The notes under the pieces are model-generated. The model was not told the DNA's origin. It saw nothing but the letters and a program-made list of their open reading frames with translations, and ran no database searches. A stretch of DNA of 64,000 nucleotides from NCBI GenBank assembly GCA_016169945.1, contig JADLSH010000387.1:2480001-2544000 (forward strand). The letters run 5' to 3'. Source of the stretch: Trachythela sp. YZ-2020. Its lineage: Eukaryota; Cnidaria; Anthozoa; Malacalcyonacea; Clavulariidae. Within the stretch, counting starts at the first letter, position 1. Every line of letters begins with the position of its first letter. This document shows, one piece after another, positions 23,545 to 35,816 of this stretch. The translations under genes were made by a program, and so were the position numbers.

Positions 23545-24570
23545 AGTGACATGTCATGTTTATGGATTTTACATATTTGTGATATTCAGAACATTCTAAA
23601 GCGAAATGCAATGCATCTTCTCTCAAAAAACTTCATCTTCTTGGCCTTATGGGCTGTTAAGGGGGTCCTATACCAAATTTTTTACGGTTTTCAAAATATT
23701 TATGAAATTTTAGAAAACCAATAATTATATTATTATAGCCTTCTCAATAACCTCCATGGGTTTTTAGTTCATGAAAATTGCTTTAAATCGGAGAAAAAGA
23801 GCACATTCCTAAGTGATTATCTTGTAAATAAACTAAATATTTGACTTTAAAGCTGTTTTTCTCAAATTACCGAAAACGTGTAATTAACAATATTGCGCGC
23901 AGGATATCTTAAGAAGAATTAAAGCTATCTTGCTGAAATTTTCAGGGCTTACTCTATATAACCTGCTCTAGGAGACATAGTAAAATAATTACCCTATCTT
24001 CAATAATTTTGAAATTGTAATATCTTAAGTGAGGATAGTGATGTTCATTTTTAGTATTCATGGCGTAAAACATTTATTATAACACATATGCTAACAATTT
24101 TACTTCATCTCCTAGATAATGTCGTTAGTTAATAAATAAAAGTTATTCTATGTCTTTAACATTAATACTTTTTTAGTTATCATGCTTATAAAAGACCCCA
24201 TATTTCACCATATGGGGTCTTTTATCTTGGTAACCATGGCAACCACTTCTTCCAACTATACCTTTTTTTGGTCAGGGTATCTAGCCCAACAACATACTAA
24301 AAGAAGTGTTTCATATCATTAGATTAACAGTAAAAAAAATATTTGGTAGAGGACCCCCTTAAAGTTACCGGAAGTGACGTCAAATAAGGCATTTTGTGGC
24401 AAGAAACAAAAGGAAACTGATTTGCATTGCCTTGTGTCACGTCACTTCAGCTAACGTTAACAGCCAAAAGACCATGAAGATGAAGTTTTTTTCAAAGAAG
24501 ATGTATCGCACTTCTTTTAGAATGTTCTGAATATCACAAATATGTAAAATCCCCAAACATGACATGTGCA
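23545..24570. mobile_element. Fold-back element interrupted by a TTAA MITE
   Basis: A ~110-bp left arm (…GATTTTACATATTTGTGATA…, 23560-23655) is matched in inverted orientation at about 24445-24565. The inner part carries a second inverted pair (GGAAGTGACGTCAAATAAGGC / GCCTTGTGTCACGTCACTTC, about 24368-24455). The left arm is split from the rest by a separate element at 23661-24358. Confidence 0.65.
23661..24358. mobile_element. TTAA-flanked MITE (piggyBac- or Kolobok-like)
   Basis: Both sides are flanked by TTAA (23657-23660 and 24359-24362). The TIR begins GGGGGTCCTATACCAAAT at the left and GGGGGTCCTCTACCAAAT at the right. The element is 698 bp with no transposase. A strong internal hairpin GACCCCATA...TATGGGGTC lies at about 24193-24219. 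Confidence 0.75.
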
Positions 24571-25322
24571 ATTTAAATTTTCTTGTTCCAACTCTAATGC
24601 TGCTGTTGCCACATGCGCGAGAAAAAGTTTGAAAAATTTAAAAAGATGTTGTTTTTTGTTCGGAAATCCTAAATCCATTCAAAAATAATAATAAAAACAA
24701 CACTTGCTTTGTAAGAAGCAAGTTGGTGCAAGCTTAAACCAGAAGACAGAACTAACCGTGATTCATGTAAAGTTAGCAAATAAATCGAAAGCATAGTGCA
24801 TGGAAAGTCGTATCGTTCTAGGTTTTGATGAGCTACAAAATCAGCTATTGAAATTTCTTGGTATTGCCAAATTTTTTATTGTCCAATCTTAGTCACTCAA
24901 AATATCATTTTTTGCGAACCAATCATTCAAATTTAAAAGCAAACTACCAAGCATTCGAAAGCTGAATGCATGACTATGCTGCCTTTTAAATGAATGTAGA
25001 TATAAAACATTTTACTGTATTATTCTTTGACTTTGTGAAATTTACATTTGAATCGAATACATTTGAATAGTTTTCACCTGAATCAGACGGTAACATGCAT
25101 GGTATCCAAAACTATTCAGGAAACATGGACCCATGCCATCGCAAAAGAACATAGTCAATGTCAATGTCAATGAGCTGCAGGTAAATGAACGATCGACATT
25201 CTGAAGTGTCAATCCCAAACCCTTGGAGACAGAAAATTTAGTTTCTAGTCGTAGTAACCTAGGATGAAAGATAACAGCACCAATTATTCGTAATGACAAC
25301 AATATTACGAAGAGTAATAATA

Positions 25323-25328
25323 TTTATT
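25323..25328 (-). other. Candidate polyadenylation signal of Reeler-1
   Basis: AATAAA on the minus strand, about 180 nt past the Reeler-1 stop codon. Confidence 0.5.
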
Positions 25329-25507
25329 GATTTTTACATCCAATTCTATCAGTATATTTACACGAATTATATAATTTATAAAATAAATAAATTTAGCTTG
25401 GATCGTGGTTAAATTTTCATCGCCAAACGAGATTGTTAAAAACTCTCGTATAGTATATTCTTGTTGTCGACCAATATTACCAAAAAATAGAACAATTAAA
25501 AGTATTT

Positions 25508-28500
25508 TTAGGACAAGAAAACTAGGGTTGTTAACAATAAGACTATAGTTTCTAGCAGAACAACGACTGACGCTTTGTTTGATGATCCTTTTCCCACCTG
25601 AAATAGAAATAGAAACTAGTTAAATGTTTGTATAAGCCATTAATGCGAAGTTGACGAGAATACAAGGACTGAGTCTACATGAAAATGCTAAACTTGATCA
25701 ACATATAATAAGCATTACGGTATTCGAAGAGTATTCGAAGAAGATCGAGTGAAATCTTCTGTGATCTTGCAATTTGTTATGGAACAACAAAATAGCGGCA
25801 AAATACGAAGATGAAATGAAGTATTCGACATAATATTTAAATGAGTTCTGACATCTCAAGTCATCCTCGTTCCCAGGGCTTCCCGAAAAGCCGTGGGCAC
25901 CAGACTAATCCCTAGTCCTCTGTGCACGCATTCCAGTTTTCCGTGCGTGGAAACGAGAATGACATCTCAGTATAAGCAAACTTAACAAAACTCTAAAGGC
26001 ATTTCAAAATAAAATTATTTTGCTTCTGCCTTTGCAAACCCTTAGTGTCTTTGCACTGATGATCCGGGCTTACGGATTGAAAGTTTTGGCAAATGAATAA
26101 ACGTGATATTTTCAACAAAACAAAATAATTAATAATCCAGTTCGGAGTTTCGACTGCGCATCCAAATGACGCGTTCTGCGTTCGGGATAAAAAAAAAATC
26201 GTTGAAAAATGTACTATGGAATGGGACTGGAAGAATTACAATATGCATATCGAAGTATTCAACTGTTCAATTGATCATTTAAATATGCGAAAGTTGCTCG
26301 AAGAACAATTAGTTTGCGCACGGTTGACTCGCTTTAATTAGAAAATTTACTCCCTTAAGTGCACCTTTCTTTATTTTGCTTTACACAGAAGACAAAATAT
26401 GCTAGTACAAAAATTATTTAATGACAGTTCTACAGGGTGTCCCCAAAAAAGTCCCCTTATAGAAATCACCCTTTTGTTATTAAACGTGCGTTGTTATACC
26501 TCTGGGAATTTAAAATAGCTTCTAAAACGAACAGCAACACAAAAATGTCAAATTACAAATTCGTCTTACCGTCATTCGTCTTACCGAGTAAGAATGGTTC
26601 AACTGACTACAGAGCAACGAGTATTTGTCGTAACAACTTATACGTCGCGTTAAATTATTTGGACGAAGGGAAGTTGTAAAATCTCCCGCCGTTCATGTAC
26701 AATTCAATTAAATTCCCAAAGGTATAATAACGCACAAGAGTGATTTCTAAACCCGTAAAGGGACACTTTTTTGGGGACACCCTGTATGTGAAATCAGGGG
26801 CGTGGCGACCGGGGGGGTGTGAAGCCCCCCAATAATTCTAAATATTAAAAAGTTGGTTTGTTGTTGGTTAAAAAATATTGAGAAATTATGCGTTGAGACT
26901 ATGCGCTGAAATTATAAAACGTGAAACGCAAGTACAATAATTCTAAATATTAAAGAGTTGGTCAGAACATTTGTTGTTGGTTAAAATATATAAGAAACAA
27001 TACGTTCTAATTTTCAAATATTATGCGCTCCTGAGTATGTAAGCAGTTGGTCAATAGACTAGTGCAGAATTACTGGAGTGTAGCATACACGCATTGCCTC
27101 AATATCATTCTTTGATCCTTTCTTTTTTATAAAAAGTTTAAAAATGCTTGCATTTGAAAAATTTACTAAAAACAAGGACAATAAAGACAATTGAAAGCTG
27201 TTTGGGCCAGTTACGAATAAATTTCATAGTTAAATTGTAATTGCTAAACATTCTTGTTAGCAATGTAACATTTATAACCCTTTCAGAGTCGAAGTGATAT
27301 TTGTGTAGTTCAAATGAACGTTAGATGCGGCTTAGCACAGGGCCCTTTTTAATTACCTATAATTTTAATGCAAAAATTTGTATATAGAAAGACAAAAAAG
27401 TTGGTCATTTTCATCGAAAAAGTTGGTCATAATGACATGACACTCCCCCAATCGCGATTCGTTCGCCACGCCCCTGTGTGAAATACAAATAATGATTGAA
27501 CAGTTGAATACTTTGATATGCATATTTTAATTCTTGATTCAACTAATCAACTGCAATTTTATCACGAAACTCCGAACTGGCTTATTAAATTTATCGCCAT
27601 GCAGCTACAAAGAACTTGTTACCGTTATAGTGACGTTCATACGTGAGTAATTATATAAAGTGCAACGAGTGTTGCCCTCACAAAAAGGAGGCTATTTCTT
27701 CGTCAACTGGAGTTTATTTACACAGGTCCGTTACAAAAGATAACAAGTCCGTCTAATTACATCGAGGAATTGTATTGTGTATAAATATACTTTACTTATA
27801 GTACTTACAGTTGGTAGATCTTCCATATTCAAAGGCAGCGAGTTACTTTTTTCAAACACCCAATATATGTTTTTGTTTTTGGCTAAGGTCGCAAAAAATG
27901 TAACATTCCCTGTAATGCTAATGTTCGTCGGTGGCTCCCAATAGAACGCCACATTTTCCTGGTAATCTCTGTTGCTGTGAGTTACACTTGAATATCTGCC
28001 AAACTGAACATAGAAGACAATAGGGTGATAAATACATATCGTTGGAAAGTGGGTGTGGTTTTCGAGCGTTTGACAGGTTGCACGAACACGGGTATTCTTC
28101 TACTAACGCAGGGGGGCTTATGGTGGGTGGGAGCGGCGTATTGGTTCAACGCTCTCAGGTATATAATATGAGGATCTGAAGAACAACTAGTGCTAAATCC
28201 AACGTGAGCGAAGGCGCTTACTACATCGTGGAAAATAACATGGCTTGTATATATATTATGTAGGCTTATAAATTATAATAAAAAAAACGTGTATACACTT
28301 GGAAACTAACGAACTGGCTTTTTCATTGCACCTTTGTTGAAGTCGTACTTAATTTTGCACCACAATTAATAAACTATACGATGATTACTATCAATCATGA
28401 TTACTTAGTTAATCCCCGAGCAAGCGCGAAGCGCCGTGCGAGGGTACTAATTAAGCTCGGATATTTACACCCAGATATGTGAAAACATTGTGGAATGCAC

Positions 28501-31500
28501 AGTCGTCCGCCATTTTTTTTGTCATGGACTGGACGGGTTTTTAAGATATGCGCATGCGCGAGTTAAAGCCGAGAGAAAACCGGTAACTAGCAACATCATG
28601 ATTGGCTAAGACAACGATTTTGTTTTTATACGTATACGTCAGAAAAATAACTGCCATTTTGGCATTTTATTTTTTATTTTTATAATATGCGTTTTTTTTC
28701 AAAATTGTACTCAGGAGTCGGGATATATTAATTCAGACAAATATTAAGTCTCCAAAACATGATAAATGAAATTTTTTAGAGGACTTTCATTTACTAAAGT
28801 CAGTGAGATAAGAAATCAGTCAAAAGGCCGAGAAAGGACAGGATTTTCGAGTTTTAAAGCATTTTAAACGGGTAAGTGTTTATTTTGCATACTTGCTTTT
28901 GCAGTTTTGCCGTCAATTGGCATGCACTATAGTTTGTGGTTTTGAAAATGCGTAGTTCATCCTGTGTGGTCAATAAAACATTGACCGGCTAATCTTAAAA
29001 ATTGTTTTAGTATTAATTCAAATGCGTTATATAGAAAAGAAACAACAAATTTTATCTAAAAAACGTCATAGTATAAAAATAATGTTCAAAAAACAGTTGA
29101 AGTTTTATGACAATTTCGAAACGTTTTGTGAAACATGTAAGATTGAATTTTACAGTAAATCAAAGCCGAAAGAGAACAAAATAACATACCTACTTTATAT
29201 AGTTGGGCAATTGGTAATTTTATTGTTAAAAGTAAAAATCTTATCACTATTTTACCAGTTTGTACAGAAAAGAAAAGAAATAACCGTTACAGTATTTAAT
29301 ACAGTGTTCGCTTGCGTGTTACCATGGTTACAGTAATCGATTTAGTACATCATGTTACAACAACTTTTGGGGTGTTCGGGAGAATAATTGTTTGGTTCTA
29401 ATGGCGAGGGGTTACTGCATGAATGTATTTCTAGTTAAACTTAACTGCATTTCTAGTTAATCAAGGACGGTTCGTTACGTTGCAAGAAACCAGTGAAGTA
29501 GTGAACTCTACATAAACTGGAACGCTAACTCCAATGATCAAGTCCTGTGATTGGATGAAGCCAATTTGAAGCTAAGAGCGGGAACCGCGCGGGAAAAATG
29601 CACTTTCAAAAAGACTAGGGAGAGTTTTGAGGAGTGGAAAATTCCATCAAAAGTTTGTTTTTGAGCGAAAATGAGCAAGAAAAGTCCTTTTTTCATCCGA
29701 AGGCTTCAATTTAAAATAACTGTTCCTGGTTTTCTGGATAGTTCTCATTGTTCTACACTTAGTTACAGCAAAAATTCGAGGGATAGCAGTTTCGTATACG
29801 AAAAAATGGCAAATGTATGAGCGTGCCGAACCAAACTTAGCTCTTCAACTTCGAAAAAAGCTACTTTAAAACATTTCGACGGTCCCAAAACTTGTTTTGT
29901 ACTAAAGTCAAAGTATTGAAGTCTATTTTCAGCTTTTAGTCATTGCTGTAACTGCTGTAGAACGTGAGTAAATCCATGTTTTCCAAGTGGTGTATTTTTC
30001 GACTCCGTACGTACATGGCGGCCATAATAAGTAGCTTCAAAGATGGCGGCCAAGTTATCGTTCCAGTCCCATTAGGGTTCACTGCAAGAAACGTTCATCC
30101 ATTAAAAATATAACACTCGACCACTCTTAAAAAGTTCACTGAATTCAAAGTTGACTAGGGCAAATGCTATGTTGGAATTCGTTGATTCGTTGGAAATAGA
30201 CATGATACCACATAAGTAAATATGAATTAAGTTCAACAATTAATACTGCAGTAGATGATTGACATTTTTAGAACAGAGAACAATACATTGGGAATATAGC
30301 GTGTTGAGAACGAGCGTGTAAGAGACAGTGAAATAAAGGCTTTTATATAACAACATTTAAACTGTGATATTGTCGGGAAGAATGGCATTTTGAGTAGTGC
30401 ATTTCCGACAGCTATGTCAAAATTCATTAAAAATATAAGATCACTCTAGCTGCGAGGCCATCGAACCGTCAGTCCGCCAGTCCGAGTCAGCGTTTTATCC
30501 ACACCCCTCCACTTGGATGGATCATTGTGAAAAATATATATATACATAATTTTGATCCCACGACAGCTGCACTTCAACTATTTATATATTGGCATATGTT
30601 TTTATTTACTACCTATTTCCGAAAAGTCTGGAATGCCCAAACGACGACATTGACAAAGGATTTTTCATCACTGGTATATAAAAATTCGACGTTGCTCAAA
30701 TTAATGCTGGGTCAGGGTGTGATATGAAACTAGGTCGTCTGCTTGTCCGGTTGTCCCTTATAGTTATACTACGCCATTCATACATCGTAAGCCGATGTCT
30801 CGTGTCCTTTCACGCGTGACCTGTATACTAAAAGTATGAAATTCACAGTTATTCACTAAAGGTAAAAATGGGCAAATATTCCGTCCGAACACACGTAGCT
30901 ATAAATCATATTTGTTTGGTAGTAAAACAAGCGTTTGACAACTAGTAATAAATCCATAACACAGATAGGCCGCAACCTACTTGTGCGAGAGACTATTGAA
31001 CCGGACATGTTGATGTTCGTGTTTATATTATTAAAATAACAAGCAAGACATACATTTCAAATTGTAAAGTTTAAAAAACCCCATGAGATACGCCAAATTG
31101 GATTAAATTGAACAAGTAATTTTCGAGAACGGTGTAATGTTAGATCGAGGGTTACGTAAATTTCAGCCAATTTATATTGTCTATTTTGACATTGTTTAAC
31201 AACGATAAGTCGATAACTATATAGCGGAATTCACAAATCATTTGATACTGCAATCGATTTCTCGTAATATATGTGATATATTCTCACAATTTAATAAGCA
31301 TCGCTATAATTTGAAGCTAATTTAGCCCTAAGTTTTGTAAATTACCTGAGTAATAAGTGAGCAATCTTGATATGTAGCATCAGGATTTTCAGTAATGTTA
31401 ATAAAACTTCCAATGGCGGGTTCGTTGCTGTTCAATCTACCTTGTATGAGAAAACCTTGTATTCTATTATTTCTGTCACCGCTTACTGAAACTTGGATCA

Positions 31501-31693
31501 TTCTCATATGCCTGTCCCATCTAGCAGTAAATGTATACGGACTTGGTCCATCCTGAGTTTCACTCAGATCACCTAACACTGGGTTATAATGACCAGGCTG
31601 CATGTCTATACAACTGACTGACGAAGCCCCATGTGGACGACATGAGACAAACTTAGCAACAATAGCCAAGAAGATAGCCTTTATTGGATACAT
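25508..31693 (-). CDS. Reeler-domain secreted, probably GPI-anchored protein 1
   Basis: Three exons: 31693-31346, 28003-27809 and 25597-25508 (633 nt, 210 aa). All junctions are GT/AG, phase 0. Residues 1-18 form a signal peptide. The Reeler fold follows: a Cys near 28 in SCIDMQPGH, SPYTF-like strands, GFLIQGR, PAIGSF, and DCSLI with the second conserved Cys. The second exon gives the final Reeler strands (FYWEPP, then VTFFATLAKNKNIYWV). The last exon ends in a ~20-residue hydrophobic tail (VVVLLETIVLLLTTLVFLS) directly before the stop, as in GPI-anchor signals or a single membrane anchor. Reeler proteins include insect immune-induced proteins and FRRS1-type membrane proteins; here there is no DOMON or cytochrome b561 part. 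The function is unknown, but an extracellular surface role is likely. It is tandem with the paralogue at 35817-40886. Confidence 0.82.
25859..25959. mobile_element. 101-bp MITE with 10-bp target-site duplication
   Basis: Flanked on both sides by TGACATCTCA (25849-25858 and 25960-25969). The ends carry CTCGTTCCCAG and an inverted CGTGGAAACGAG. It lies in intron 2 of Reeler-1 and is too short to code. Confidence 0.65.
26433..26784 (+). mobile_element. Tc1/mariner-type MITE with transposase remnant
   Basis: TA flanks at 26431-26432 and 26785-26786. The TIR CAGGGTGTCCCCAAAAAAGT is mirrored at the right end. Starting at about 26592 a 19-codon frame reads MVQLTTEQRVFVVTTY..., matching the N-terminal helix-turn-helix start of mariner-like transposases (LTxEQRvFvV), then hits a stop. 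This points to an internal-deletion derivative of a mariner-like element. Confidence 0.8.
26795..27476. mobile_element. hAT-type MITE (682 bp)
   Basis: A perfect 8-bp duplication TGTGAAAT (26787-26794 and 27477-27484) flanks TIRs CAGGGGCGTGGCGACC / inverted GTTCGCCACGCCCCTG. The 8-bp duplication and CAGGGGCG ends are typical of hAT. No transposase is seen. It inserted next to the mariner MITE inside the older TTAA element. Confidence 0.85.
28411..29450 (+). repeat. Dispersed repeat family, copy A
   Basis: Begins TCCCCGAGC..GCGCGAAGCGCCGTGCGAGGG and continues TCGGATATTTACACCC. An inverted copy lies at about 61140-61980. The far ends also match (GCGAGGGG.TT.TGCATGA.TGTATTTCTAGT). The only long frame (29022-29336) shows no recognised domain and is not preserved in copy B as far as I can see. 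It lies in intron 1 of Reeler-1. Confidence 0.65.
29460..31345 (-). other. Rest of Reeler-1 intron 1
   Basis: AT-rich intronic DNA. No gene or clear repeat is seen. Confidence 0.5.
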
Positions 31694-32466
31694 TGTAACA
31701 ATACCTCTCAGAGCACTTTAACTGTTTGTTGTAATAGTGAAGCGAAGAGTTTATAAAGAATCAGCATGTGAGTAGGATATATCACAATCAAGTTGAATCA
31801 ACCGGCGTGAAATGTATTCAGCTAATCAGCTATCTGTACACTTGTCCTGTATAAATTGTGGGCGTGCAATCTGGAACGTGTTGTTCGAATTCACAAACCT
31901 GAATGTGTTATTTATACAGTGTTGATGTAATTCAATGGCTTACGAAACTGCTGGTTTATGACATTTGAAAATGAAAGATGAATTTGTAACATATTTTAAG
32001 AGAACTGTATGTTAACACAGATATTTACAATTTCGGTTTGAAGTGATATTTGACACTTTATCTTAGCCAGATACAAGAACGTTTGTTTCCCCCCCCCGCC
32101 CTTCCTTTATGACCTTTTTACCTAATAAGGAAATATCATTTGATTATTGGTAAAACAATGGGTGCAGGAAGCGGAAACTTCTCGACGATGCCGACGTATT
32201 CTTATTTTACAAAACTAAAATAATATGTATTTCCTGAGAGAAAACGTGAAACTGACTAGGACTAAGTTTAATATATCCCACGGCCTTTATAATATTGAAA
32301 CAATTATAAAATTAAGTTGTATTAATTGGAAATTAAAATTAAACAAACAAACATATGATATAATATTCCGAAGATTAGAATAATGTGCAAGACCGTCTAG
32401 GTCCGTCTAGACGTGAAGGTCGTGAAGTATTGTTGGCTGACCATGATTTTGCAATAATGTCGAAAT

Positions 32467-33535
32467 GAGTCTATGTAATAGTCGAGGGTCGAGAGGTCGA
32501 GGGTCAAAGTCGAGGTCGAGGGTAAAAAGTCGAGGGTACGTCGAGGGTAAGTCGAGGGTCCCGAAAATCCCGCTTTTCACATTTTAAACGTATTTTAAAT
32601 ATTTTGCCACATTTTATTATGACTATAACGGTACGCCGGAATTAAGTTCTGCGTCTAAATCAACTGTCGCTCCCACGCCGTACCTATAATCGTATTAGGT
32701 TCGGCGCATGAGAGGTTCGGAGTCTGTAATACAATAACATGACACTTCCGCCAGGTGCCAGCTAATACTTTACACCAAACACTTCGCGATCTTAGGCTTT
32801 GCTCTTTCAGAAGTTTCTGAATAAGGGTTTACTCCGACAGTATTAATTTCGATAGTCATAGGACATTAGTCATTACATCAATTTCTTTAAAATGTCGAAA
32901 CGAATGTACTCCGCCGTTGTGTCCGGCATTCGTAGGTTTAGCATAGTGCTTAGGCATTCAAATTATCACAATAGGATAATTTATAAATGTCTTCTTTTTT
33001 TATACACCCTGTACTGGTTTTCTGCACTCTAATTCCCACTGTTATATCAGCCGTATTTCGATCAACAATTACAAGAATTACAGCGTCAATGAGGCACAAT
33101 CTTTGTCAGTATTAATTATGACAAATAAATTTAACTATGCGATTTTTAGCAACGAAAAATGAGTTTTTGAAAAATTCGTTCGTGGGTGCGCTCTAAACCA
33201 CACTATTAATTCTTGTTTGATAAATATGACTGACACGCACGCCTATAGGAGAGTATATAGGCGTGCGTGTTAATATTTATTAAACTAGACGTACGGTAGG
33301 CTATATACAGACCGGTGTACGGCGTGGGAGCGACAGTTGATTTTTAGACGCAGAACTTAATTCCGGCGTACCGTTATAGTCATAATAAAATGTGGCAAAA
33401 TATTTAAAATACGTTTAAAATGTGAAAAGCGGGATTTTCGGGACCCTCGACTTACCCTCGACTTACCCTCGACTTTTTACCCTCGACCTCGACTTTGACC
33501 CTCGACCTCTCGGCCCTCGACTATTACATAGACTC
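32467..33535. mobile_element. Long-TIR fold-back element with 9-bp target-site duplication (MULE-like)
   Basis: A perfect 9-bp duplication TGTCGAAAT (32458-32466 and 33536-33544) flanks long inverted repeats starting GAGTCTATGTAATAGTCGAG. Each ~230-bp arm carries a tandem block of GTCGAGGGTA-type repeats near the end, followed by near-identical unique sequence as far as GGTACGGCGTGGGAGCG. There is no transposase. Nine-bp duplications with long TIRs suggest a Mutator-like non-autonomous element. It lies between Reeler-1 and Reeler-2. Confidence 0.85.
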
Positions 33536-33544
33536 TGTCGAAAT

Positions 33545-34700
33545 ACGTATTGCATATCTTGGTTCTCATCAATATCGTTGATTTCCCAATCCCAAGCTGC
33601 TTAGCAATCTTACTCTTAGTCGCAAATTTTTCGAATTGTGTTTTGTTTTGTTTGATATTCTTTCAAACTATCAGTACCAACTTGGTTTAGGTTACGACTT
33701 ACGAAACTGTTCGCGTGAGATGACTTCAAAAGAAGTGATAAGTGTAACTAAATTTGTGCCTGAGTTCATTGCTGTTTACGGTATTATATTTAATTAAGGC
33801 ATAACTTCGAGAATATGATGCATGCTAACAATATTTAAGACACACAAGATTAGGTACAGACAGTATTTCGACATGGATTTTAGTCCCTAAAATTAATAAG
33901 ATATGGTCGCGTAAACAATTCTAAATGCTATCGTATTTTCGACGTGATACTTTATGGCTCATTGATGATGTCTGTGATTTACTTTTTGGCATCACACTCG
34001 GCATTGTTTAACAATTTTGAAAACCTTGCATACTGCCAATCGATATAATACGTATGTATTTTCAGTAATTATAATTTATATTATTCCAATCTTCCAGATC
34101 CAGTAATCCACTTCACGTCAAAACGGCATTATGAAATGCCAAGCGGTCCCATACGTTAGGGAAAGAATGGAGCTTTGCCAAGAACATTTTCAAGAGGCGG
34201 GGCTGACGAGGAACTACACTTGATTATTTTGATATGAACTATACGTAAGAGGAAGTGCACTCAACGACCACTGAGTAATGAATATTTATCTCTAAAAAAA
34301 TCCGAAATATAAGAATAACTTTTCGCGGAACTGCAATAAAGGACTAAAAAGTATAAACTGAATGATAATAAAGAGCATGTCATGATGGATAATGAACAAT
34401 TTGGAAGAAACATTTGAACTTAAAGATTACGGATTTTTGGTTTTAAATATCATTTGATTGTTTAAATGTGCCGGTAAACCTTCAGTTTGATCGTTTAAAA
34501 ATTTTATTAAATGTAGATTGAGCAGTCATTTTCTCTTAATTTTATCTATCTTGCAAAACCCTTCGAATAAATCGGTATATATATACAACCCCTAATATAT
34601 TGGCCTCGCTCTTAAACAAGGTTATATTTGTAGAATGAATGGGGCTATCGGCTATCCCAGAACAAATAAAAGGAATTTCATAGAACGAGGAAATTCTATA
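33545..34700. other. Intergenic between the two Reeler genes
   Basis: No gene or strong repeat is seen. Confidence 0.45.
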
Positions 34701-34714
34701 CATTCTATACGAGG

Positions 34715-35095
34715 CTAATTCGAGTCAAAGATGGATTGAAGGCGAGCAAAAAGTAATCTTTTCAGTCGAGTCTTGAAGACTGATGTACTCTCTGAAGTGC
34801 GAATAGCAAGAGGTATTAACGCATTCCACAGAGAGCAGATACGGACGAAATATGATTCGCAAAATGTACATGTGCGACTGAACAAAGTGTCAAAGTTAAG
34901 GCGAAGATCCTTCCCGGAGGATCCACAACGTGTCTCAGAGACAGAGTGTGAAAACAGCACAAACTCTGATATATTGAGACATATTTCGCCATTTATACAG
35001 CGGAGGAGAAAAATAATATCGAGGTATTCAAGACTTGGAGCAAGTCGGCCAAGTCCACATATTGAGGGATACATTGCCTGCATGTGTAAGGTTTG
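34715..35095 (-). pseudogene. LINE fragment (C-terminal region of an ORF2)
   Basis: The 122-aa frame reads SLEYLDIIFLLRCINGEICLN, then LRLNFDTLFSRTCTFCESYFVRICSLWNAL and a SVFKTRLKRLL end. This pattern is the post-RT C-terminal region of Jockey/I/CR1-type LINE proteins (R.YLDL.FLYKC.NG ... F..R....WN.LP ... FK..L). No RT domain lies upstream, so it is a 5'-truncated remnant of a different LINE from the one at 11.9 kb. Confidence 0.65.
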
Positions 35096-35713
35096 ACTGA
35101 AATATTTGGCATTGTCTTGGTAATAAACATCTAATTGTTGTAGACTGGCTGACTGATTGGTTCTTCGGTTGACAATAATGTCATCTCATTGCAGGTCGTT
35201 ATATAAAGGAGTACGGTTCCTACGCCATTGCGTTAGTCATTGACATTGTATAGCTATATATATTTATCTATATATACGGCCGCAGCTTGGTGTAGACACA
35301 TGTTTATATCATGTCCGGCTTTGTTTTCGAAAATTATTTAAGAGAACGAAATTCCGTCACTCGTGAAAATACAAATTTTTTCTTCTCGGGCGACCGAAGC
35401 CAAAAAGCTTGGATTCAGCTATATAGTGGAGGGACACATAACTTAGAGGAGGAACAAGTCGAGTTGGTCTAGGATTCAAAGTACACTGATAGTCGGATTT
35501 GTGATGACATGGATATTTTATAACGCTAATTTGCACGCTAAGTGCATGCTAATTTTGTTAAATAGTTGAAATAATTCAAGAGTCAATGAGCAATGTCAAT
35601 GAGCAAATCATCAATATATACAATATAGTCTTACCATACAAATGATTTTACATTCAATTTAACAAAATACATTTAACAAAATTTATACCTGAAATATACG
35701 TTATTTTTCATTG

Positions 35714-35719
35714 TTTATT
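35714..35719 (-). other. Candidate polyadenylation signal of Reeler-2
   Basis: AATAAA on the minus strand, about 100 nt past the Reeler-2 stop codon. Confidence 0.55.
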
Positions 35720-35816
35720 CACATAAATCCTGTTACATATATATGTCATCAAGTGTTGATAAACAATTCTAATGTTTTATCTGATTAATAATAATCCAAC
35801 GTATATTTTAGAGTTT

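Larger units (their letters stand above)
22745..25322. other. Intergenic between the GPCR and Reeler-1
   Basis: No gene is seen. The main content is a fold-back element (about 23545-24570) with a TTAA-flanked MITE inside it. The promoter of the minus-strand GPCR should lie just above 22744, but no clear core promoter motif is recognised. Confidence 0.4.
26133..27584. mobile_element. TTAA-flanked TIR element hosting two nested MITEs
   Basis: Flanked by TTAA (26129-26132 and 27585-27588). TIRs begin TAATCCAGTTCGGAGTTTCG at the left, with an inverted near-copy at the right. Further inside, ATATGCATATCGAAGTATTC...CAACTG is again matched in inverted orientation near 27495-27530. After removing the two nested insertions (26433-26784 and 26795-27476) the original element was only about 0.4 kb, so it was a MITE. 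It lies in intron 2 of Reeler-1. Confidence 0.75.
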
